Assembly (NCBI GenBank): GCA_903789635.1 | Contig: CAIFEY010000022.1 | Location: 1-49,306, forward strand | Direction of reading: 5' to 3' | Source: an uncultured Eubacteriaceae bacterium | Lineage (GTDB): Bacteria; Bacillota; Clostridia; Peptostreptococcales; Anaerovoracaceae | Length of the DNA: 49,306 bases | Part shown: positions 7,473 to 15,454 of the stretch, piece after piece | Layout: each line of letters starts with the position of its first letter | How positions within the stretch are numbered: position 1 is the first letter of the stretch | The notes under the pieces: model-generated | Told to the model about the DNA's origin: nothing | The model's input: only the letters and a program-made list of their open reading frames with translations | The model's database searches: none | Program-made: the position numbers and the translations under genes

Positions 7473-7975
7473 TATTGTATACTTTCGTCATCAATCCCAC
7501 TGTTCGAACCGTCCGGTATCCCGGAGGGCCAACGCCTTGCCCGGAGGGCAGCGCGGCGGCGGCTTTACTGTTATCATCACCGCCGCCGCGCCCTCGGCGC
7601 GCCACTTTCCTCAACAAGGCGCGCCGAAACAATCAAAGGAATTGGACCAAAGCGGCAGCGACGTCCAATTCCCTCCTTCGGCCGACCCCCAACTCAAGCA
7701 AAAGGCGGCCGGCCTACAATCCCGGTTCCGAGCTTCGTCTCGGAACCGGCGACATTGCCGCGCCTCGCGCGGCAGCAACAATCGGAGGATGCGAAGCAAA
7801 CCTGCTGAGCATCCTCCCACCTTCCAAGACAATCCCGGAACGCGGTCGACACTCGGAGACCGCGTTCCTACCATAAATGCAATAATAGCCACCGGACAAG
7901 CCCCGCGCCGTCCGGTGGCAGCCTTCTTAAAAAATCGAAGAACTCGCGAAGCCCTGCGCTGAACGAGTTCTACCA
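7473..7975 (+). ncRNA. Hairpin array B, candidate structured RNA
   Basis: About ten successive hairpins downstream of a strong promoter. Arms: 7551-7562/7580-7591 (12 bp), 7594-7603/7618-7627, 7638-7647/7663-7672, 7679-7687/7704-7711 (one bulge), 7722-7732/7739-7749 (11 bp, 6-nt loop), 7756-7763/7767-7774, 7784-7792/7809-7817, 7837-7847/7858-7868 (11 bp), 7888-7897/7910-7919, 7939-7946/7964-7971. Stems are perfect but share no sequence, so this is not a repeat array of the CRISPR type. Some linkers recur: TTCCTACCATA after 7868 and TTCTACCATT after 7971, resembling TTCTATGATT in array A. Reading frames through it change with each hairpin and lack ribosome sites. No clear terminator follows. 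Function is unknown. Confidence 0.45.
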
Positions 7976-8036
7976 TTCCCCCCTCTCCGCGCCAGCGGCC
8001 ATGCGCCCCCGCCGAACATTAATCTCGCACATCCTC
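7976..8036. other. Short spacer after array B
   Basis: C-rich spacer without a recognisable signal, joining array B to the degenerate repeat tract. Confidence 0.3.
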
Positions 8037-8827
8037 CGACCTCCTTTACGCCCGCGACCAACCCATAAACCCCAGCCGAGCAAAAACATCAAAACACGGC
8101 CGCCATCGCATGCGAATTACGGACCTACACAGCTCCCAGAACACAGGCGCCATCAACTCACGGCTTCGCTCTACAAGCTGTACCAGAACACAGGTGCCCG
8201 AACCAAGCGACTCCGCAGCGACAGCTGCATTTCGCTTCCGAGCCCCGCCATACGACTTGCGGCAAACCAATCGAGCTTCACTTATAGCTCGCGAATCGTG
8301 AGGGCAACTGCATAAGGAAGCGTACCGCTTCCCTCAAACGGCCCCGCGACCTCCTTCACAGCCGCGACCAATCACAATCCCTCGCCAACCAATAAGCCAA
8401 AAACACTGAAACACAGGCACCATCAGCGAGCGATTCCGCAGTGACAGATACAATTCCGCGAAGAACGACAGCAGGATTTCGTTGGAGCTGCACTCTTTCT
8501 TAGTGCAGCTCCCGAAATCCTATGAGTTCTGAGCAAGGAATTGTCTGTCACGAGGACCTAGTGAGCTGAGGGTGCCCGTGTTTTCTCTTAGTGCAACTCC
8601 CGAAATCCCTTGAGTTCTGAGTATTGAATTGTCTGTTACGAGGACTTAGCACGCTTCGGGAACCCGTGTTTCTGTGTATACACTTGCCAAGCGCGAAGCC
8701 TTAGCGAACTGATGGCGCCCGTATTTCCCTAGGAGCTGCCGTTGTCCGTATTCCGTGCGCTGATGGCGCCCGTGTTTCCCTAGGAGCTGCCGTCGTCCGT
8801 ATTCCGCGCGCTGATGGCGCCCGCCTA
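8037..8827. repeat. Tract of degenerate direct and inverted repeats
   Basis: The tract is built from copies of a word AACACRGGCRCCATCA in both orientations (plus strand near 8092, 8140, 8188, 8408; minus strand near 8566, 8655, 8711, 8762, 8813). Clear parts: an ~85-bp direct repeat (8037-8121 and 8346-8430); an 88-bp direct repeat starting at 8499 and 8587; a 51-bp unit starting at 8709, 8760 and 8811; and a large imperfect inverted repeat covering 8412-8580 whose centre is a strong hairpin (GGATTTCG, bulge, GGAGCTGCAC at 8474-8493; complement 8503-8520). A palindrome GGAAGCG...CGCTTCC lies at about 8312-8328. No coding signal fits; the tract ends at the stop codon of the next gene. Confidence 0.7.
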
Positions 8828-9028
8828 CAACAGGGAAACTTCGAAGCACTGGTCCTTCCACGAAATGTCGTCCACCCGGAACCCGTACGCCTTCAGTTCC
8901 TCCCTGTGATACTGGAAGCGGTGGTCGATCTTCACGTCGGAGACCTCCTCCGCCTTCTCGAACGAGATGACCTCGTGCTGGCCGCAGTTCACCTGGATGT
9001 AGCGCCAGAGCGGATCGTACTTACTCAT
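8825..9028 (-). CDS. Small conserved-looking hypothetical protein
   Basis: A 67-aa soluble protein starting MSKYDPLWRYIQ, with a predicted mix of helix and strand and no membrane segment. I do not recognise a family. It overlaps the 3' end of the ADP-ribosylglycohydrolase gene by a few bases on the same strand, a typical sign of co-translation, so the two probably act together or at least are co-expressed. An upstream in-frame start at 9034 is possible. Its last codons border the 51-bp repeat tract. Confidence 0.6.
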   Translation of the reverse strand: MSKYDPLWRYIQVNCGQHEVISFEKAEEVSDVKIDHRFQYHREELKAYGFRVDDISWKDQCFEVSLL

Positions 9029-9833
9029 TGGCACCCTGTACTTCCTTGACGCGGGCCTGGAATGCCGTGAGGATCGCCTTCTCGTCGCTGTCCAGGTGCT
9101 TCAGGACGACTTCCTTGTACTCCTCCGGGATTCCGTAGAATGCCTCGCCGATCGCGCCGGCCATGCAGGCGATCGTGTCGCTGTCGCCGCCCAGGGAGAC
9201 GGCGCCTCTGACGACCTCCTCGTAGTTGTTGGCTTCGAGGAAGGCGGTAATCGCCTCAGGGACGGATCTCTGGCAGGTCGCGATGAATCCGTAGTTCGGG
9301 CGGATCTCGTCCAGGGTCCTGGTCAGGTCGTAGCCGAAGTGTTCGGTGATGTACCTGCGGATCGCGTCCTTGTCGGAACCGGTGCGGGCCAGGAAGACGG
9401 CTGCGGCGACGGCCTTGGCGCCCTTCAGGCCTTCCTTGTGGTTGTGGGTGACGCCTGCAGTAAGCTCAGCGGCGTGCAGCGTCTCCTCCATGGTCGGATA
9501 CAGCCAGCCCGCGGAGGACACACGCATCGCGCATCCGTTTCCGTAGCTGTGGTACGGCTTTGGCTCCGTCTCGCGCAGCCAGAGGTTGAAGCGGTCGCCG
9601 TAGCCGGCATCCGGATACTTCTTTCCGAAGGCCTGCATGTCCTCGATGACGGCCGCGCGGATCGCGTCGTCCGACTCCGTTCCGTGCTCGGTCAGCGCCT
9701 TGCCGACCGCGAGCGTCATGTAGGAATCGTCCGTCGGCTTGGACTCCTCCGTCAGCAGCTTAAAGTTAAAATCGTTCGTATTGTTGAATTCGTAGACCGA
9801 ACCGACGATATCTCCAAAAATTGCTCCCAGCAT
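9021..9833 (-). CDS. ADP-ribosylglycohydrolase family protein
   Basis: A 270-aa protein of the DraG/ADP-ribosylglycohydrolase family, Mg-dependent enzymes that remove ADP-ribose from proteins, nucleic acids or small molecules. Seen: GDIVGSVYEF at 7-16, TDDSYMT at 34-40 (metal-binding Asp residues in TDD), and GGDSDTIACMAGAIGEAFYG at 215-234 with the second metal-binding Asp group. Length is typical for the compact bacterial form. AGGAGG lies 7 nt before the ATG. The target cannot be told from context; no ADP-ribosyltransferase toxin or nitrogenase gene is nearby. The small 67-aa gene overlaps its 3' end. Confidence 0.9.
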   Translation of the reverse strand: MLGAIFGDIVGSVYEFNNTNDFNFKLLTEESKPTDDSYMTLAVGKALTEHGTESDDAIRAAVIEDMQAFGKKYPDAGYGDRFNLWLRETEPKPYHSYGNGCAMRVSSAGWLYPTMEETLHAAELTAGVTHNHKEGLKGAKAVAAAVFLARTGSDKDAIRRYITEHFGYDLTRTLDEIRPNYGFIATCQRSVPEAITAFLEANNYEEVVRGAVSLGGDSDTIACMAGAIGEAFYGIPEEYKEVVLKHLDSDEKAILTAFQARVKEVQGANE

Positions 9834-9910
9834 TGAATTACCTCCTGAAATCAGCTTTTGCGGTGATTTCTCTATCTTTGTTCATTGTATACACGGGTGA
9901 GAATCAGGAA

Positions 9911-10504
9911 CTAGCAGCCCGAGCCGTCGATGCTGCACGCAGCGCCCTGAACCGGCTGCTCCTCGACCGGGCGGGAACGCAGTCCTGCGTCCTCCGGCTT
10001 CAGCGTGACGAATCCGTCCTCGCTGACAAAGCACGGGATGCCGATGCTTCCCTTCGCCTTTGCCGCGTCGAATGCAGGGTCCGCGTCGCGCAGGTGCAGG
10101 AATTCCTTCAGGTTCTTCACGTGTTCGCCGATGTCGATGAAGCGGAACGACTCCGGGTTGTCCTCGGCCTCAACCTCGACGTAGGTGCAGTCCGGGCAGG
10201 TCTCCATGCTGTAGACCGTGATCACGGACTTGTCCTCCATCGCCGCATATTCCGGGTTCTTCGTAAACATGTATGCAGCATACGAGCAGAACGGCTTAAC
10301 CTTGACGCCTGCTTCCTTTGCCGCATTCATGACGCAGTCCAGGAGCTTTCCGGCGATTCCCTGCCCGCCGTAGTCCGTGTTCGTCGCCGTGTGGCGGATG
10401 ATCCAGAACGTCTTCATGGATGAATACACGCATGTTCCGATCAGCTTGTCGCCGTCGTAAGCCGCAGCGCGGTTCTGGTCCTGTTCATATTTAATGTCTA
10501 TCAT
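9911..10504 (-). CDS. GNAT (NatD1-like)-glutaredoxin-like fusion
   Basis: A 197-aa two-domain protein. Residues 1-92 resemble the compact N-acetyltransferase-like domain of the YjdJ/NatD1 group (TDYGGQGIAGKLLDCVMNAA near 44-62 is the acyl-CoA loop). Residues 93-175 form a glutaredoxin/thioredoxin-like domain with CPDC at 103-106 and the cis-Pro loop GIPCFV near 155-160. The tail adds CSIDGSGC. The C-terminal domain is clearly related to the free-standing protein at 25082-25345 (shared KEFLHLRD / KDFLKLRD and IPCFV / VPCFV). A joint acyl-transfer and thiol-redox role is inference. GAGGAG precedes the ATG. Confidence 0.8.
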   Translation of the reverse strand: MIDIKYEQDQNRAAAYDGDKLIGTCVYSSMKTFWIIRHTATNTDYGGQGIAGKLLDCVMNAAKEAGVKVKPFCSYAAYMFTKNPEYAAMEDKSVITVYSMETCPDCTYVEVEAEDNPESFRFIDIGEHVKNLKEFLHLRDADPAFDAAKAKGSIGIPCFVSEDGFVTLKPEDAGLRSRPVEEQPVQGAACSIDGSGC

Positions 10505-10638
10505 AATTGCAGTCTCCTCTCAATTTAATGGTCTCTTGGGTGGTCGTCTCTTCCGCAGCGTCTGCCTGCGTTTATTGGGACAAAGTCAACGTTTCACATG
10601 TTTATCTTATGCCCCAAACGCGCCGAAAAAAACAGCGC

Positions 10639-11262
10639 CTATCTGATGGGTTCCAGGGTGATGATCTTATCCGGGACTGCCTCAGGATCGACGGTGACGG
10701 AAGTCTCCGGAACGCGCTCCACGCCCGGGATCACGTCCATGACCTCCTGGATCGTCTCCTGCACGTCGTACCCGCGGCTCCCCTCGCGGAAATGCATCAG
10801 GATCTTCAGGCTCGGCGTCTTCATCTGTGAGATGATCTCCTTTGCCTGCGCAGAATCGATCGTGAAGAACCCCGCGCACGGAATCAGCAGGACGTCTGCC
10901 TTCTTAAGCCGCTCGTACTCGTCAGGCTCCGGCAGCCGCCCGAGGTCGCCAAAATGCACGATCGTCAGCCCATCCGCCTCCAGGAACGTCATCCTGCAGA
11001 GGCCGCGCTTATCGCCGTTCACGTCGTCGTGCGGGACGATGATGAAATCGGCCGGGAACGGGCTCTTTCTGCCGGTCAGGCGGATCAGCCCCGCCGCGTT
11101 GTGGTCGTGGTGGTCGTGCGAGCAGTACACCGCGTCCGCCTCGATGCCCTTGGCGAGCGTGGTCCCCGGAACGCTTCCGTCCTCGTACGGATCAAAGACG
11201 ACTGACCCCTCCTCTGTGCTCACCCGGAAACATGAATGTCCGTAATATTCTATTTTTACCAT
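10639..11262 (-). CDS. MBL-fold metal-dependent hydrolase (UPF0173-like)
   Basis: A 207-aa metallo-beta-lactamase-fold protein. Seen: HDHHDH at 49-54 giving the HxHxDH metal motif, FGDLGR further on, and a late ILMHFREGSRGYDV with another candidate metal-binding His. The pattern fits the UlaG/UPF0173 group of small cytosolic hydrolases (lactonase or phosphodiesterase type); substrate unknown. It lies between the GNAT-glutaredoxin gene and the QueG-like gene, all on the minus strand with gaps over 100 bases, so they may be separate units. Confidence 0.85.
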   Translation of the reverse strand: MVKIEYYGHSCFRVSTEEGSVVFDPYEDGSVPGTTLAKGIEADAVYCSHDHHDHNAAGLIRLTGRKSPFPADFIIVPHDDVNGDKRGLCRMTFLEADGLTIVHFGDLGRLPEPDEYERLKKADVLLIPCAGFFTIDSAQAKEIISQMKTPSLKILMHFREGSRGYDVQETIQEVMDVIPGVERVPETSVTVDPEAVPDKIITLEPIR

Positions 11263-11416
11263 AATTTTGTACCCCTTCTGTCTTTATTTTTTCTAGTCGT
11301 ATGGCCGCCGCAAATCCGTGCAGCCGAGCTCCGCAGTGCCGCAGGCGCAGTATTTCGGATATCCTCGTTGATTTTGACAAAATCCGAACCGCCCGGCACC
11401 CAGCCGGACCTGCCGT

Positions 11417-12301
11417 CTACAGCATGTCGCGGAATTTCTTCACCGGGATCTGCGACTCGCAAGGCACCTTGGTCTGGCACTTTCCGCAGCCGAAGCGCGG
11501 TGCGTAGAGTTCACCGGAATGCGTCAGCCACGGAGCGCAGATCGTGTGGTCCTTTCCGTGCTCCAGCGTGATCGCGTCCGCCGGACAGCGCCTCGCGCAT
11601 GCGCCGCACATCGAGCAGTAGTCGTAGATGCCCTCGTACGGCCGCTCGTCCGGTTCGACTTCCGTGTCAAAGATCACGCTGCAGTATCTCCCCGCGACGC
11701 CCCGCCGCGTGATGAGCCCCTTGGAAAGCCCGAAGGTCCCGAGACCTGCCGCATAGGCGGCGTGGCGCTCGGACCAGTTGCTGCCGTACGTCTTCTCGTC
11801 GATCCCGTCGTAGCCGGTGATGCCCTTTCCGCCCTTGACCGCGCGGAAGCGTTCGTCGACGAGCGGGACCAGCGCAGAGGCGCCGTCCTGCTGCAGCCGA
11901 TCGCGGACGGCCGTGATGAAGCTCTGGATGAACGCCTGGCCCTCTACCCTGCCGATCAGCCAGAGGTCGGACGGGACTGTGTCGCTCTCGCGGTTGCTCT
12001 TCTTCACCTCGTCGGAAAACGGCAGGAACATCGACATGACCGTCCCCGCTCCCGGAAGCCACTCTTCCGGCTTCATGAACCACGGCCCGATGACGCCGTA
12101 GCGCTTGTATTCATCGAACAGCGGGTCCTGCGCCGACGCGAAGCCGATCAGCGGCTCGTCGAACAGGTGCGTGCCGATCAGGTCTGCCTTGTCGGACATT
12201 TTCTCCGTGACCGTGTTGCCGTCCAGCGAACGGAATACCTCCAGCACCTCGCTGATGATTTTCTCCTTATCCGGACCGTTTGTCCGGTTAATCTCTCCCA
12301 T
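11417..12301 (-). CDS. 4Fe-4S protein, epoxyqueuosine-reductase-like
   Basis: A 294-aa iron-sulfur protein. The C-terminus carries two cluster motifs: CSMCGACARRCP (Cys229, 232, 235, 239) and C255 with CGKC at 272-275 and PC at 281. The body has GLGTFGLSKGLIT and the length and order seen in QueG-related reductases, but the protein is shorter than true QueG and lacks its C-terminal repeat, so it may be a paralogue of unknown substrate. AGGAGGGG stands 6 nt before the ATG at 12301. The next gene upstream (free-methionine-sulfoxide reductase) is on the same strand about 70 nt away and may be co-transcribed. Confidence 0.8.
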   Translation of the reverse strand: MGEINRTNGPDKEKIISEVLEVFRSLDGNTVTEKMSDKADLIGTHLFDEPLIGFASAQDPLFDEYKRYGVIGPWFMKPEEWLPGAGTVMSMFLPFSDEVKKSNRESDTVPSDLWLIGRVEGQAFIQSFITAVRDRLQQDGASALVPLVDERFRAVKGGKGITGYDGIDEKTYGSNWSERHAAYAAGLGTFGLSKGLITRRGVAGRYCSVIFDTEVEPDERPYEGIYDYCSMCGACARRCPADAITLEHGKDHTICAPWLTHSGELYAPRFGCGKCQTKVPCESQIPVKKFRDML

Positions 12302-12370
12302 TTCTTTCCCCTCCTTAATATATTGCTGCTATATATCACTGCACAGTGCGCTATATATCGCTGCACAGCG

Positions 12371-12832
12371 TTATAACGCGCGGAAATCCGTGCATACCTC
12401 CAGCACCTTCACGAACAGCTCGAGGCCATCCTGGTCGGATTCGTCGAAGCGGCCTATGAGCGGGCTGTCGATGTCCAGGACGCCGATGACCTTGCCGCCG
12501 CAGTGAATTGGGACGACGATCTCGGAGTTGGACGCGCTGTCGCAGGCGATGTGCCCGGCAAACTCGTGGACGTTCCTGACCAGGAGGGTTCGGTCCTCTC
12601 CCGCCGCGGTGCCGCATACGCCCCTGCCGAACGCGATGTGAATGCATGCCGGCTTCCCCTGGAACGGTCCGAGCACGAGACGGCCGCCGCTGACCAGGTA
12701 AAATCCTGCCCAGTTGAGGTCCGGGAGCGTGTCCATGATCAGCGCGGACGCGTTGGACAGGACCGGGATGAAGCTGCTGTCTTCTTCGGCCAAACCCTTC
12801 AGCTGTTCAGCCATCAGCGGATAATCAATCAT
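12371..12832 (-). CDS. msrC: Free methionine-(R)-sulfoxide reductase (GAF domain)
   Basis: A 153-aa single GAF-domain protein matching fRMsr, which reduces free methionine-(R)-sulfoxide with thioredoxin-type electrons in the cytosol. Seen: the three family cysteines Cys63 (PACIHI), Cys73 (GVCGTA) and Cys97 (HIACDSAS), the aromatic WAGFYL at 41-46, and IGVLDIDSP towards the C-terminus. Full length for the family. AAAGGA precedes the ATG at 12832. It would protect against oxidation, in keeping with the nearby thiol-redox fusion protein, though no operon link is shown. Confidence 0.9.
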   Translation of the reverse strand: MIDYPLMAEQLKGLAEEDSSFIPVLSNASALIMDTLPDLNWAGFYLVSGGRLVLGPFQGKPACIHIAFGRGVCGTAAGEDRTLLVRNVHEFAGHIACDSASNSEIVVPIHCGGKVIGVLDIDSPLIGRFDESDQDGLELFVKVLEVCTDFRAL

Positions 12833-12966
12833 GCATAAATCCTTTCTGTATGTCTTGGAAGAACGTTCCGTCTTCTTTCGCCTTTCAGCGATTTCTCATG
12901 ATTACAGTATAGCGCGGCGCGCCCCGGATAGCAAACACCGCGGGCGCTTATCCGCAGAAAAAAAGA

Positions 12967-12993
12967 CGGGGAAGAACACCTCGTCCTTCCCCG
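12967..12993 (-). terminator. Terminator of the first exported-protein gene
   Basis: CGGGGAAG (12967-12974) pairs with CTTCCCCG (12986-12993); on the minus strand a T-run follows immediately (from 12964 downwards). It lies about 90 nt after the stop of the exported-protein gene at 13086. Confidence 0.7.
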
Positions 12994-13085
12994 CATGAGC
13001 GAAAATTATTGTGAATTCTATTAAAGTCAGATTGCTGTTTTGATTCTTGTCCTGCATCGGATCTTGATGCCTGGATCAGTTCTGT

Positions 13086-13919
13086 CTATTTCTGCTTAAC
13101 CTTGATCGCGACAACTCCGCTGGCCGGCTTGGCCTGACGGTATACCTTGAGGTACAGAGTTGCGGATCTATTGAACTTGTACTTCATGCCGTAGCTCTTT
13201 CCGTTATCGTTGTATGAAGGATATAAGCCGATGTCCATATTGCCGAGGATCGCTCCGCCGGAAGAAGACGTGTGGACGTAGATGTAATTGTCTACTAAGC
13301 CCTGCGCGTATACCTTAAATGTGCCCTTCTTCACTCTGACCTTCATCCATCCGGAAGACTTGCTTCCTGCCGGGAGGACGGCGTAATACGTCTTATTGCG
13401 CTTGATCGTCTTCGCTTTGGACTTGGAGCTTCCCGAGCTGTTCTTAAACGTCTTATTGATAAAACTAACGGTGTAAGAATTCGCGCCTCCGGAGCAGGAT
13501 ACGTTAGACAGTTTGACATTATATGTCTTGCCCGCTTTTACACAGAAGTAGGACTTCTTCTGATACTCCGCCGCTGTTGTGGAGGTGAACGGAGCGAGAT
13601 ACAGATCTCTGGAAATCTTCTTCCCCGATGATGAATACAGGGTGACCGTAGCACCGCCGACGTCTGTGGAGTATACCGCAAGCAGTCCAGTGTGTGCAGC
13701 CTTGATCTTAAAGGTTGTCGCAGCGCTGTACGTGGAATTCTGAACTGTGTACTGTGACGGAGCGGATGTGCTTCCAGCTGCTGCAGATACCGTGGTCCCT
13801 GCATTGACCGCCGTCGGAGTGGTGTCCGCGAAGGTCGGCACGGTAAAGCACATCGCAAGGATTACCGTCAGTCCGACGATCAGTGCGCCGAATCGAATAG
13901 CATGGATTCTTCTAATCAT
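13086..13919 (-). CDS. Exported protein, two PPC-like domains (paralogue 1)
   Basis: A 277-aa secreted protein. Residues 1-31 are a signal peptide (RR, hydrophobic core, cleavage after TFA). The mature part has two similar beta-rich halves, each with GLLAVYS-like and KTYNVKLS or KTYYAVLPAG elements, resembling bacterial pre-peptidase C-terminal (PPC) beta-sandwiches. The block SKAKTIKRNKTYYAVLPAG, followed by SGWMKVRVKKGTFKV, is shared with the next two exported proteins, and all three end in AIKV or TIKV followed by a short tail. This copy is basic and lacks the acidic tract. AAGGAGAG precedes the ATG at 13919. Function unknown; binding at the cell surface is a guess. Confidence 0.75.
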   Translation of the reverse strand: MIRRIHAIRFGALIVGLTVILAMCFTVPTFADTTPTAVNAGTTVSAAAGSTSAPSQYTVQNSTYSAATTFKIKAAHTGLLAVYSTDVGGATVTLYSSSGKKISRDLYLAPFTSTTAAEYQKKSYFCVKAGKTYNVKLSNVSCSGGANSYTVSFINKTFKNSSGSSKSKAKTIKRNKTYYAVLPAGSKSSGWMKVRVKKGTFKVYAQGLVDNYIYVHTSSSGGAILGNMDIGLYPSYNDNGKSYGMKYKFNRSATLYLKVYRQAKPASGVVAIKVKQK

Positions 13920-14266
13920 AAGGTCTCTCCTTTCAAGTAGCCTCTGCGGGCGGAGTTTCGCGCTTCGCAGAAGAGGTGGCTTGTCCGATTCGTCCTTACT
14001 GAAATAATTAAATATCGCGTTTATCTTAAGGAATGCCTGCACGGTTCAGTATAACATATCCGGGCGCCGGATTCCGTCTCGATCTAAAAATATAGTAAAT
14101 TTCTATAGTATCGCTGTTAAAATATGATACGCTCGTTCAGCATAGTCCCATTTTTTCAGATTCTTTCACAAAAATATTATACACCATTTCCGCCGCGCGT
14201 AAAATGGTGTATAACAAACTTTCCGTAATTTTCTTGTAAATTTTGATAAAAAATATCCGGCGCCGA
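13920..14266. other. Intergenic: promoter region and terminator
   Basis: It holds the likely minus-strand promoter of paralogue 1 (weak candidate TTAACA, 17 nt, TACTAT around 14090-14130) and, at 14177-14214, the terminator listed separately. No coding region is visible. Confidence 0.4.
14177..14214 (-). terminator. Terminator of the 69-aa membrane-protein gene
   Basis: A perfect 13-bp stem, TTATACACCATTT with AAATGGTGTATAA and a 12-nt loop, is followed on the minus strand by TATTTTTG. It lies about 50 nt after the stop of the small membrane-protein gene. Confidence 0.7.
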
Positions 14267-14476
14267 TCACTGCCTGTGGTGCTTGATGTTGCTGCGCTCG
14301 ACGAACGTGTTGATGATCAGGATCAGCACGAAGAAGATCAGCGTGCTGAACACCAGCGTGATGATGCGTACGTTCGTGTGCAGTGCAAACATGACGATCA
14401 CCTGGATGATGAACAGGATCACGGCGTCCCTGACGGACGACAGGATGATGCGTTTCATATCGACATTGTTTTTCAT
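14267..14476 (-). CDS. Small two-helix membrane protein
   Basis: A 69-aa protein with two predicted membrane segments (about residues 18-35 and 38-59), a basic N-terminus (MKNNVDMKR) and a short His-rich tail (NIKHHRQ). GAGGAG lies 8 nt before the ATG at 14476 and a terminator follows, so it looks like a real, independently expressed gene. No family recognised. Overlapping longer frames on the same strand are Arg/His-rich shadows. Confidence 0.7.
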   Translation of the reverse strand: MKNNVDMKRIILSSVRDAVILFIIQVIVMFALHTNVRIITLVFSTLIFFVLILIINTFVERSNIKHHRQ

Positions 14477-14661
14477 ATTCGTTTCTCCTCACCGGCCGGT
14501 CGTTCCCGGCACATATCCGCTCTATTATACACCGGCAGCCGGCAGAACCGCAAACCTTTCCGGGAATCGGCCCCTGCCCCGCGTGGACTTTGTCCTGTGA
14601 ACTTTGTCCCTGAAACCGCCAGCAGAAACACCCGGCTGACCGCAGCCGAAACCCCGCGGAA

Positions 14662-15240
14662 TCAATCTCCGAGCTCCTTCTCCAGCAAAACCAGGTGCAC
14701 GCACTCGATGCCGTTGAACGTGCACGGCGCGATGCCCGCCTCGCGGTAGCCGAGCCGGCTGTAGAACGCGCGCGCGTTGACGTTCCGCTCGTTCGTGTCC
14801 ATGCGCAGGACGGTGCAGCCGTGCGCGGCCGCGAATTCCTCGTAGAACTTCACGAACGCCCCGCCGAGCCCGCGCCCCCTGCTTTCCGGGTCGATCACGA
14901 GCGTGTGCAGGACCATGACCTCGCTGTCCGCCGCCTCGAACTGCCAGTCCGCGCCCGCGTACACGTCGACCTGCAGCTGGTTGATGATCGCCGTGCCGAC
15001 GATGCTTCCGCCGCATTCTTCGACAAAGATATCGCCCCTGCTGAGCGCCTCTTCTGCTGTTCTGCGGGTCGGGTACACGCCGCGCGCCCAGCCGATCGTG
15101 ACCGCGCCGCTCTCCTCCGCCGTGTGGATGTGGTCGTAAATCTCCTCGATTCGGTCCAGGTCGCCGGCCTCCGCCTTGCGGAATGTGCAGGACTCGGACA
15201 GGATACGGGTATCTTGCATGTCGGTGCTTTGCTGAGTCAT
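14662..15240 (-). CDS. GNAT family N-acetyltransferase
   Basis: A 192-aa acetyltransferase. Seen: an N-terminal RKAEAGDLDRIEEIYDHIH typical of GNATs, VMVLHTLVIDPESRGRGLG, where RGRGLG is the acetyl-CoA-binding loop, and MDTNERNVNARAFYSRLGY (motif B). The family moves acetyl groups from acetyl-CoA to amines; substrate unknown. Start at 15240 is supported by AGGAGG 6 nt upstream; an in-frame upstream start at 15258 lacks it. It stands alone between two members of the exported-protein family. Confidence 0.9.
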   Translation of the reverse strand: MTQQSTDMQDTRILSESCTFRKAEAGDLDRIEEIYDHIHTAEESGAVTIGWARGVYPTRRTAEEALSRGDIFVEECGGSIVGTAIINQLQVDVYAGADWQFEAADSEVMVLHTLVIDPESRGRGLGGAFVKFYEEFAAAHGCTVLRMDTNERNVNARAFYSRLGYREAGIAPCTFNGIECVHLVLLEKELGD

Positions 15241-15409
15241 GGGGTGCCTCCTTAACATTATGAGCGAGCGGCGAACGGGAATCTGCGGGCGGCCGGAAGA
15301 CTGCCGCAGGCGTTCGACTGCTTGAGTGCGATCAATATACCTTAAGTATACCCTGAACGTGTGCAGGCGGCAATTTCCTTAGAAAAGAAATGGCTGTCGG
15401 ACATGAAAA

Positions 15410-15445
15410 GAGCTGTGAAAAATGAACCAACATTTTTCACAGCTC
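15410..15445 (-). terminator. Terminator of the second exported-protein gene
   Basis: A perfect 15-bp stem, GAGCTGTGAAAAATG with CATTTTTCACAGCTC and a 6-nt loop, is followed by TTTTC on the minus strand. It begins 10 nt after the stop of the exported-protein gene at 15455. The stem resembles the hairpin at 3889-3926. Confidence 0.85.
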
Positions 15446-15454
15446 CCGCATGAA

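Noticed and set aside
7551-7971. CRISPR array
   Set aside because: The units have regular spacing but no constant repeat; each stem is different, and no cas gene is present in the window.
6445-7971. Integron attC array
   Set aside because: No integrase, no cassette reading frames between hairpins, and no conserved core sites at the stem ends were seen.
8646-8861. Short protein with 17-residue repeats on the minus strand
   Set aside because: The 51-bp period happens to be divisible by three. The start lies inside the next gene, no ribosome site is present, and the neighbouring 88-bp repeats would break any frame.
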